Of a DNA stretch of 20,960 nt, positions 14,991-20,960 are shown piece after piece; the stretch's first letter is position 1, and each line of letters starts with the position of its first letter. The DNA lies in contig CAJMMH010000007.1 of the NCBI GenBank assembly GCA_905214365.1, positions 1 through 20,960 of the forward strand, read 5' to 3'. The position numbers were made by a program, and so were the translations under genes. Below the pieces are notes generated by a model that was given only the letters and a program-made list of their open reading frames with translations, was not told the DNA's origin and did no database searches. The stretch is from an uncultured bacterium (GTDB taxonomy: Bacteria > Bacillota > Clostridia > Lachnospirales > Lachnospiraceae).

Positions 14991-16025
14991 ATGAAACTGA
15001 TAAAAACAGAGGATGCGGTCGGCCAGGTGCTGTGCCATGATATGACGCAGATTATTCCCGGAGTGGTAAAAGGACCGGTATTCCGCAAGGGGCATATTGT
15101 ACAGCCGGAGGATATTCCGGTGCTGTTAAGTATTGGAAAAGAACATATTTATGTCTGGGAAAATGACGAGACAATGATGCATGAAAATGATGCGGCGCAG
15201 GTGCTGTATGAGATGTGCTGCGGCGAGCATATGCATCCGTCCGAGGTAAAGGAAGGAAAGATTGAGCTGATTGCGGACTGCGATGGTTTGCTGAAGGTCA
15301 ATGGCAGCCTTCTGAGGCAGGTCAACCGCTTCGGGGAGATGATGATTGCCGCCAGACACGGAAATACGCCGGTGAAAAAGGGGGATAAATTAGCGGGAAC
15401 CAGAATTATTCCGCTTGTAATCCAAAAGAAAAAGATGGAGCGTGCGCGCGCGCTGTGCGGGGAACAGTCAATTCTGCAGCTTCTGCCGTTTCATGCGAAA
15501 AAGGCTGCGATTCTGACAACCGGAAGCGAGGTCTATTATCATCGGATTGAGGACGCGTTTACGCCGGTTCTGGAGAAAAAACTGGCAGAGTACGGATGTC
15601 CGGTGATGTACCATGAAGTATTTGCCGATGATCCGGTTGCGGTGACCGAAGGCTGCAGGCGGGCGATTCAGATGGGTGCGGAGCTGGTGCTCTGTACCGG
15701 AGGCATGAGCGTTGACCCGGATGACCGGACACCGCTTGCAATCCGCAATACCGGCGCGGAAATCATTTCATACGGGGCTCCGGTACTGCCGGGAGCGATG
15801 TTTCTTCTTTCCTATTATCACAAAGAGGATGGGACATCAATTCCTGTAATCGGGCTTCCGGGCTGCGTGATGTACGCAAAGAGGACGGTCTTCGATCTGG
15901 TTCTGCCGAGACTTCTTGCCGATGATCCGGTGACCGCTGAGGATCTTTCCGCGCTCGGCGAAGGAGGCCTGTGCCTGTCGTGTCCGGTCTGCACATGGCC
16001 GAACTGCGGCTTCGGAAAGGGGTAA
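14991..16025 (+). CDS. Molybdopterin-binding protein, MoeA-like, SDMH-associated
   Basis: 344-aa protein with a MoaB/MogA-type molybdopterin-binding domain in its second half: TTGSEVYYHRI (176-186) and CTGGMSVDPDD (235-245) are the two binding loops, then GAPVLPGAMFLLSY and VIGLPGCVMYAKRTVFD. The first 170 residues resemble the early part of MoeA (ADAVGxVLxHDMTQI, VKKGDKLAGTRIIPL). This suggests Mo insertion or handling of molybdopterin for the hydroxylase. The C-terminus has a compact cysteine motif, Cys328, 331, 334 and 339 (C-x2-C-x2-C-x4-C), suited to a metal ion or iron-sulfur centre. Spaced 10 bp after yqeB, and its stop overlaps the moaA start. No canonical moeA is in the window. Confidence 0.88.
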   Translation: MKLIKTEDAVGQVLCHDMTQIIPGVVKGPVFRKGHIVQPEDIPVLLSIGKEHIYVWENDETMMHENDAAQVLYEMCCGEHMHPSEVKEGKIELIADCDGLLKVNGSLLRQVNRFGEMMIAARHGNTPVKKGDKLAGTRIIPLVIQKKKMERARALCGEQSILQLLPFHAKKAAILTTGSEVYYHRIEDAFTPVLEKKLAEYGCPVMYHEVFADDPVAVTEGCRRAIQMGAELVLCTGGMSVDPDDRTPLAIRNTGAEIISYGAPVLPGAMFLLSYYHKEDGTSIPVIGLPGCVMYAKRTVFDLVLPRLLADDPVTAEDLSALGEGGLCLSCPVCTWPNCGFGKG

Positions 16026-17026
16026 TGATGGCAGAGCAGCTAAAGGATTCCTTTGGGAGAACCATTTCCTATATGCGGATTTCGCTGACGAGGGAGTGTA
16101 ATCTGCGCTGCAGCTACTGCAGGCCAAGACGTACACTGCCGGGATCAGATGCGTGGCAGCGGGAAAGCGTACTTACGATTCCAGAGCTTGTAAGGGTCGT
16201 ACAGACTGCGGCCGCAATGGGAATATCCCGATACCGGCTGACCGGAGGAGAGCCGCTGCTTCGGCGCGGCTGCGCGGAGCTGGTTCACGAAATGAAGCAG
16301 GTTCCGGGTGTGGAGACGGTCTGCCTGACAACGAACGGCACATTGCTTGCGCCGTTGGCGGGGACCTTTGCCCGCGCGGGACTTGATGGTGTGACTGTCA
16401 GCCTGGACACAATTGATTCGAGACAATATACGGAGCTGACCGGGGGCGGCCATCTGAACCGGGTGCTTGATGGGATTCGGGAGGCAGAACGCGCCGGACT
16501 TTTGGTAAAAATCAATGCGGTCAACCGGGGAGAAAACGATCTGCTCCCGCTTGTTTCCTGGTGTGAAGAGCAGGGACTGCTTCTGCGCGTCATTGAGCTG
16601 ATGCCGATTGGCATCGGGAAAACATATCCGGCTGGTCCGCATCGGTCAAATGATGAATTGTTAGCGCAGCTGACCGGAATATATGGGAATTCAGAGCAGC
16701 TTTCTCAGATTCCGGGGCAGGGCAGCGGTCCGGCCGTTTACTATGGATTCGCGAAGAAGAAGGAACCGGTTGGATTTATCAGCGCGGTCAGTCACGAATT
16801 CTGCGGCGGCTGCAGCCGGGTGCGTCTGACCAGCGAAGGATTTCTGAAACCATGTCTGTGCTACGATACCGGAACGGATTTGCGGCGGATCCTGAGACTT
16901 CCTGATCCGGGCGAGACATTGGAAGCAGCAATCCGTGAGACCGTATGGAAGAAGCCGCGCGCACATTGTTTTTCAAGGCCGCAGGAGATTACCGAACGCC
17001 GCGATATGTCCGGAATCGGCGGATGA
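16025..17026 (+). CDS. moaA: GTP 3',8-cyclase (radical SAM)
   Basis: Catalyses the first step of molybdopterin synthesis from GTP with MoaC. 333 aa from ATG 16025, or 332 from the adjacent ATG 16028, which sits better relative to GGAAAGGGG (16014-16022). The radical SAM cluster is Cys25, Cys29, Cys32 (C-x3-C-x2-C). The second 4Fe-4S cluster is Cys260, Cys263 and Cys277 (C-x2-C-x13-C), the MoaA hallmark. The C-terminal Gly-Gly (SGIGG end) required for activity is intact. Begins in a TAATG overlap with the preceding gene. Confidence 0.97.
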   Translation: MMAEQLKDSFGRTISYMRISLTRECNLRCSYCRPRRTLPGSDAWQRESVLTIPELVRVVQTAAAMGISRYRLTGGEPLLRRGCAELVHEMKQVPGVETVCLTTNGTLLAPLAGTFARAGLDGVTVSLDTIDSRQYTELTGGGHLNRVLDGIREAERAGLLVKINAVNRGENDLLPLVSWCEEQGLLLRVIELMPIGIGKTYPAGPHRSNDELLAQLTGIYGNSEQLSQIPGQGSGPAVYYGFAKKKEPVGFISAVSHEFCGGCSRVRLTSEGFLKPCLCYDTGTDLRRILRLPDPGETLEAAIRETVWKKPRAHCFSRPQEITERRDMSGIGG

Positions 17027-17066
17027 AGCGTGGTTTTTTGCTATAATAACCGAAAGGACTTTAATT

Positions 17067-17651
17067 ATGAATAAGGAAATCAGAGGAATTGTCCGTGCGG
17101 TCTGCATCAGTAAGCAGCGCGGAACGGCCAAGGAAGAAGTGCCTGAGTGCCGCCTGATAGAAGACTGGGGACTGGAGTCAGACGCGCATGCCGGAAACTG
17201 GCATCGGCAGGTCAGCCTGCTGGCACTGGAACAGATTGAAGCGTTCCGGAAGCGTGGGGCGGACGTAGCGTTCGGCGCGTTTGGCGAAAATCTGGTTGTG
17301 GAAGGGTTTGACCTGAGTGCGCTGCCGGTTGGAACGGTGCTGACCTGCGGAGATGCAGAGCTGGAACTGACGCAGATTGGAAAAGAGTGCCACAGCCGGT
17401 GTGCAATTTACGCGCAGGTTGGCGACTGCATCATGCCGAGGGAAGGCGTCTTTGCAGTGGTAAAAAAAGGCGGACTGGTGAAGCCGGGAACCGAAATCCG
17501 GGTTCAGGCATGCGGAGCGTCAGACAAAAATTGCGGTCAGAGCAGTGAAAAAACGGGTGAAACTGACTGTCAGGATAGCGAAAACGCAGATGAAACCGGC
17601 TGCCTGGGAGTCGACAGACCGGACGAAGGAAGGGAGAAATCAGAATGCTGA
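17067..17651 (+). CDS. MOSC domain protein with acidic cysteine-containing tail
   Basis: A stand-alone MOSC (Moco sulfurase C-terminal) domain, 194 aa, start at 17067 with AAAGGA upstream. Residues about 5-147 hold the fold: SDAHAGNWHRQVSLLA, FGAFGENLVVEGFD and IGKECHSRCAIY, with Cys108 and Cys112 as likely sulfur or Moco contacts. MOSC proteins are thought to handle sulfur and molybdenum cofactor. The last 45 or so residues (149-194) are unusual: Asp/Glu/Ser/Thr/Gly-rich with Cys149, 156, 168, 179 and the terminal Cys194. Overlaps xdhC by 7 bp. Stand-alone MOSC genes next to moaA and mod genes are common in Clostridia. Confidence 0.9.
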   Translation: MNKEIRGIVRAVCISKQRGTAKEEVPECRLIEDWGLESDAHAGNWHRQVSLLALEQIEAFRKRGADVAFGAFGENLVVEGFDLSALPVGTVLTCGDAELELTQIGKECHSRCAIYAQVGDCIMPREGVFAVVKKGGLVKPGTEIRVQACGASDKNCGQSSEKTGETDCQDSENADETGCLGVDRPDEGREKSEC

Positions 17652-18643
17652 CGGAGGAAGCGAACGCAATGGAAACGCTGTACCGGCTGTTGGCAGAGCA
17701 GATAAAGAACGGACAGCCGACGGAATTAGCGGTTGTGATTGACCGGAGCGGCTCAGTTCCAGGAAAAACCGGCGCGTGGATGGCAGTGGATGCGTCCGGA
17801 CGCAGGTACGGAACGGTCGGCGGCGGCATGGTTGAGTACCGCGCGATTGAGGCGGCAAAGCAATTGGCTGCCTCACGCAGAAACGACTGCCGGGAGTACC
17901 GGTTAGGAGCCGGAGAAGGCACGGATCTCGGTATGGTATGCGGAGGAAATGTGGAAATTTTATTTTTCTGCGTGGACCCGGATCACAGAGAGATCATCGC
18001 ATGGATTGATGAGGCAGTCAAAACCGCAAAGAGCGGAAAGCCGTACTGGCTGCTGCTTCCATTAGCGGACGGCGTCCCCCTTGTCCTGGATGAGTTTCCG
18101 GATGCGCGTGGGGCTGACCGGTATCTTGATCGGAAACAGGGATATTATGCGGAGCGCTTTCATGGTGACGGCCGCGTATATGTCTTCGGCGGCGGGCATC
18201 TGGCGCAGGAGCTGGTTCCGCTGTTGACGCACCTTGGTTTTTGGTGCGCGGTGCTTGATGACCGCGAGGAATTTGTCTCAAAAGAGCTGTTCCCGGAGGC
18301 AAAGGAGCGGCATCTGGTCGATTTTTCCGCGTTGGACGGTGTAGTGCAGGTGCGCCCGGGCGATTATCTGGTCGTTGTTACACGGGGACACCTCTGCGAC
18401 ACGGAGGCGGAACGCTTTGCGCTGTCTACCGATGCCTGTTATATCGGCGTGGTAGGAAGCCGGAAAAAGTGCCGGTATGTCAGAGAGAAGCTGGAGGCAG
18501 AAGGGTATTCCGCGGAGCAGCTTGATCGGGTAACCGCGCCGATCGGTTTGCCGATCGGAAGCGAGACCCCGGCGGAAATTGCAGTCAGTATTGCGGCGCA
18601 GCTAATTCAGGTGCGCGCAGAAAAAAGAAGAAAAAACAAATGA
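17645..18643 (+). CDS. xdhC: XdhC/CoxI family accessory protein
   Basis: 332-aa protein of the XdhC family that binds molybdenum cofactor and helps insert or sulfurate it in xanthine dehydrogenase-type hydroxylases. The N-terminal XdhC_CoxI domain shows VIDRSGSVPGKTGAWM and TVGGGMVEYRAIEAA; the C-terminal Rossmann domain has VYVFGGGHLAQELVPLL (GGGH at 182-185) and YIGVVGSRKKC. Start chosen at 17645 with AAGGGAG (17630-17636) before it. Overlaps MOSC by 7 bp and modA by 4 bp. Within an SDMH cluster it likely serves the same hydroxylase as YqeB and YqeC. Confidence 0.93.
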   Translation: MLTEEANAMETLYRLLAEQIKNGQPTELAVVIDRSGSVPGKTGAWMAVDASGRRYGTVGGGMVEYRAIEAAKQLAASRRNDCREYRLGAGEGTDLGMVCGGNVEILFFCVDPDHREIIAWIDEAVKTAKSGKPYWLLLPLADGVPLVLDEFPDARGADRYLDRKQGYYAERFHGDGRVYVFGGGHLAQELVPLLTHLGFWCAVLDDREEFVSKELFPEAKERHLVDFSALDGVVQVRPGDYLVVVTRGHLCDTEAERFALSTDACYIGVVGSRKKCRYVREKLEAEGYSAEQLDRVTAPIGLPIGSETPAEIAVSIAAQLIQVRAEKRRKNK

Positions 18644-19506
18644 AAAAATGGATGTATCGCGCGGCAGCGGCAGGTCTGCTGGCAGTTGTTCTGGCAGTTT
18701 CCGGATGCGGAATAAAGAAGGCAAATCAGGAAACTAAGCAGACAGCGGAGACAACCGTGACCGTGTTTGCAGCCAAGAGCCTGAACCAGGTAATGGAGGA
18801 ACTTTTTACGCTGTATTCCAAGGAGCATGAGGGCATTTCCTTTGTCGGAAGCTATGACAGCTCCGGAACACTGATGACGCAGATCAGGGAAGGCGCAGCG
18901 TGTGATGTATTCTTTTCTGCTGCGTCAAAGCAGATGAATCAGCTTGAAAGTGACGGACTGCTTGAGGATGGAACCAGACAGGATATCGTCAACAATCAGG
19001 TTTGCGTCGTAACGTGGAAGGGAAGCAAGACAAAGGTAACCGGTTTGGAGACACTGAAGGACGCGTCAAGTATTGCGCTTGCGGACGGTTCGGTTCCGGT
19101 TGGAAAATATACCAGAGAAGCAATGGTCAATGCCGGTATGTTAGACAAGGCTGATGACGTATCAAAGATTACAACCGCCGAAATCTCCAAGGCGCTCGGC
19201 GGCGTGGAAATCAACGAGTGCGCAAACGTCGGCGCTGTAGCGGCAGCGGTTTCCGAAGGATCAAACGAAGTAGGAACCGTATATTATTCCGATACATACG
19301 GATTAGAGGACAAGCTGGAAATTCTGGAATATGTTCCATACGATTTGACTGGAGATGTCATTTATCCTGCAGCCCAGGTAAAGAACAAAGAAGCGGATGA
19401 CGCGGAAAAGGCAGCCGCAAAGGAATTTACCGCGTGGTTGGTATCGGACGAGGCAAAGGAAGTATTCCAGAAGTATTATTTTGATACAGATCTTGCGGCA
19501 GAATAA
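18640..19506 (+). CDS. modA: Molybdate ABC transporter substrate-binding lipoprotein
   Basis: Captures molybdate (or tungstate) outside the membrane. 288 aa. Signal peptide 1-22 ends in the lipobox AVSG with Cys23 as the lipid-modified residue, then a short polar spacer. The mature part is a class II binding protein of ModA type: VTVFAAKSLNQVM and SYDSSGTL supply the Ser residues that hold oxyanion, with AADVFFSA-like, DGSVPVGKY and GAVAAAVSEG segments following. Begins in an ATGA overlap with xdhC. Translation probably follows xdhC directly; modB comes 139 bp later. Confidence 0.95.
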   Translation: MKKWMYRAAAAGLLAVVLAVSGCGIKKANQETKQTAETTVTVFAAKSLNQVMEELFTLYSKEHEGISFVGSYDSSGTLMTQIREGAACDVFFSAASKQMNQLESDGLLEDGTRQDIVNNQVCVVTWKGSKTKVTGLETLKDASSIALADGSVPVGKYTREAMVNAGMLDKADDVSKITTAEISKALGGVEINECANVGAVAAAVSEGSNEVGTVYYSDTYGLEDKLEILEYVPYDLTGDVIYPAAQVKNKEADDAEKAAAKEFTAWLVSDEAKEVFQKYYFDTDLAAE

Positions 19507-19530
19507 CGTACAGAATTTTTATACGCCTGT

Positions 19531-19551
19531 CTTTGCAGCTGTTTTGCAAAG
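19531..19551 (+). other. Hairpin between modA and modB
   Basis: CTTTGCA (19531-19537) and TGCAAAG (19545-19551) form a perfect 7-bp stem with a 7-nt loop, 24 bp after the modA stop. No T-run follows. In binding-protein transport operons such a hairpin often protects the 3' end of the binding-protein message so that it exceeds the permease message; that role is inferred here. The remaining 94 bp to modB hold no convincing gene. Confidence 0.45.
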
Positions 19552-19645
19552 GAAAGAAGCATTCCCGCGTTTCAAGTGCGAGGAGCGCGAAGCAATGACG
19601 CAGAGGATATTTTATGGTACATAAAACAAACCGAAGGAGAAAAAC

Positions 19646-20347
19646 ATGGAAGAGCTGATCGGACTGTTTGGTTCGCTGGACTGGAGCCCGTTATGGATTT
19701 CGCTGAAAACCGGCATTGCAGCGACTGTAATTTCCTTTTTCGCTGGTCTGTACGCGGCAAGACGTATTATGAAAGCAGGGCCGGGGCTGCGGGCGGCTGC
19801 GGACGGATTCCTGACCCTGCCGATGGTACTTCCGACGGTTGCCGGATTCTTTCTGCTGCTGATTTTTAGCCTGAGAAGGCCGTTTGGAGCGGCACTGTAC
19901 AATGGCCTGGGCATTAAAGTTGTGCAGACCTGGCTGGGATGCATTTTGGCTGCGACCGTGATTTCATTTCCTCTGATGTACCGGAACGCGCGGGCTGCCT
20001 TTGATCAGGTTGATATGAACCTGATTTATGCGGCCCGGACACTTGGAATGCCGGAGCCGGTGATTTTCTGGAAAGTTGTAATGCCGGCGGCGGGACCGGG
20101 TGTGGCGTCCGGAACAATTCTGACATTTGCGAGAGCGCTTGGTGAATACGGCGCGACGGCAATGCTTGCTGGAAATATTCCGGGAAAGACCGGAACCATT
20201 TCGCAGCGGATCGCCATGGTCATTCAGGATGGTGATTATGAAACGGCAGGCTTCTGGGCTGCGGTGATACTTGTGATCGCGTTTGTAATTGTGGTTGTGA
20301 TGAATCTGATTACGGCGGGGAGAAAGGAACGGCAGAAACGATGGTAA
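19646..20347 (+). CDS. modB: Molybdate ABC transporter permease
   Basis: Inner membrane permease of 233 aa with about five hydrophobic spans (near 16-38, 55-76, 93-112, 150-172 and 202-223). The EAA-type coupling loop that contacts ModC is YAARTLGMPEPVIFWKVVMP (about 128-147). The block ARALGEYGATAMLAGNIPGKT is typical of ModB. Start has GAAGGAG eight bases upstream. Its stop overlaps the modC start by 7 bp. Confidence 0.95.
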   Translation: MEELIGLFGSLDWSPLWISLKTGIAATVISFFAGLYAARRIMKAGPGLRAAADGFLTLPMVLPTVAGFFLLLIFSLRRPFGAALYNGLGIKVVQTWLGCILAATVISFPLMYRNARAAFDQVDMNLIYAARTLGMPEPVIFWKVVMPAAGPGVASGTILTFARALGEYGATAMLAGNIPGKTGTISQRIAMVIQDGDYETAGFWAAVILVIAFVIVVVMNLITAGRKERQKRW

Positions 20348-20960
20348 GGAACGGAAACCAGGAGACACAGACGGGACTGTCGGCTGTATTTCGGAAACGG
20401 CTTGGCGCGTTTCAGCTGGATGTCCGTCTGGAAACGGCGGATGATGTGCTGGCGATTCTCGGCGCGTCCGGCTGCGGAAAAAGCATGACATTAAAGTGCA
20501 TTGCCGGAATTGAAGATCCGGATGAAGGGCGGATTGTTCTGAACGGGAGAGTTCTGTTTGACTCAAAGAAGCGGATCAGCCTGCCGCCTCAGAAGCGGCG
20601 CGCAGGATACCTGTTTCAGGATTACGCGCTGTTCCCCAATATGACGGTAGAGCAGAATATCCGGGCCGGAATGGGCCGGCGCGCGGATGCGGGAAAAATT
20701 GCGGATCTGATCGGGAGATTCCGCCTGAAAGGACTGGAAAAGCATCTTCCGTCTCAGCTGTCCGGAGGGCAGAAGCAGCGGACAGCGATGGCAAGGCTGC
20801 TTGCGGCAGAGCCGGAACTGATTCTTCTGGACGAACCGTTTGCGGCGCTCGACAGCTATCTGAAGTGGGAATTAGAGCAGGAGATGAGAGATCTGTTCGC
20901 GAAGCTTCGCCGCCCGGTGTTGTATGTTTCCCATAGCCGGGACGAAGTATACCGGCTCAG
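20341..20960 (+). CDS. modC: Molybdate ABC transporter ATP-binding protein (cut by the window end)
   Basis: The frame from ATG 20341 stays open to the right edge, giving 206 visible residues. Walker A GASGCGKS is at 41-48, the Q-loop in YLFQDYALFPNMT near 98-102, the signature LSGGQKQR starts at residue 140, Walker B LILLDEPF ends with Asp164/Glu165, and the switch His lies in YVSHSRDEV. The C-terminal regulatory part, if any, is outside. The start lies within the end of modB. Together with modA and modB it forms a complete molybdate importer. Confidence 0.94.
   Translation, partial: MVRNGNQETQTGLSAVFRKRLGAFQLDVRLETADDVLAILGASGCGKSMTLKCIAGIEDPDEGRIVLNGRVLFDSKKRISLPPQKRRAGYLFQDYALFPNMTVEQNIRAGMGRRADAGKIADLIGRFRLKGLEKHLPSQLSGGQKQRTAMARLLAAEPELILLDEPFAALDSYLKWELEQEMRDLFAKLRRPVLYVSHSRDEVYRL

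Noticed and set aside
17039..17047. Extended -10 promoter (TGCTATAAT) ahead of the MOSC gene
   Set aside because: The start of transcription would fall at about 17054, inside the ribosome site AAAGGA (17053-17058), and no -35 match is present. It is more likely chance in the 40-bp moaA-MOSC gap.

Overview
The window looks like a chromosomal segment of a Gram-positive, anaerobic Clostridia-type bacterium, most likely a Lachnospiraceae gut or rumen relative. The reasons are a cysteine T-box leader, the Firmicutes gene order cysE-cysS-mrnC-rlmB, strong AGGAGG-type ribosome sites, a lipoprotein ModA, and the selenium-dependent molybdenum hydroxylase (SDMH) accessory genes typical of anaerobic Clostridia. 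Every gene I accept is on the + strand.

Region 1 (1-4529) is mixed. It holds an intracellular GH43 glycosidase behind its own promoter and a palindromic operator candidate, the isoprenoid gene ispF, a secreted GH5 cellulase with a CBM2-like module, and a LURP-one-related protein. Region 2 (4530-8575) is a housekeeping unit. A sigma-A-type promoter and a cysteine T-box control cysE, cysS, mrnC and rlmB. In Bacillus-type genomes ispF, gltX, cysE, cysS, mrnC and rlmB are contiguous; here gltX is absent and the GH5 and LURP genes sit in the gap.

Region 3 (8576 to the right edge) is a long colinear cluster behind a consensus promoter at 8657-8685: yqeC, moaC, mogA/moaB, selD, yedF, a cysteine desulfurase, a DUF3343 carrier, yqeB, a MoeA-like molybdopterin-binding protein, moaA, a MOSC protein, xdhC, modA, modB and modC (cut by the window end). 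Together they would take up molybdate, build molybdopterin, activate selenium as selenophosphate, and mature a molybdenum hydroxylase of the xanthine dehydrogenase family carrying a labile selenium. The hydroxylase subunits themselves are not in this window. Many junctions overlap by 1-7 bp, as expected of one operon.

The least explained structure is a 163-bp imperfect inverted repeat (13985-14147) inside this cluster, between DUF3343 and yqeB. As RNA it would fold into one long hairpin. Its right arm recurs alone just upstream of moaC (9501-9549), and 20 bp of its end recur upstream of the LURP gene (4016-4035). In all three places the same end lies 19-23 bp before a start codon in the same orientation. 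This is a small dispersed repeat family of unknown nature and my main candidate for something undescribed.
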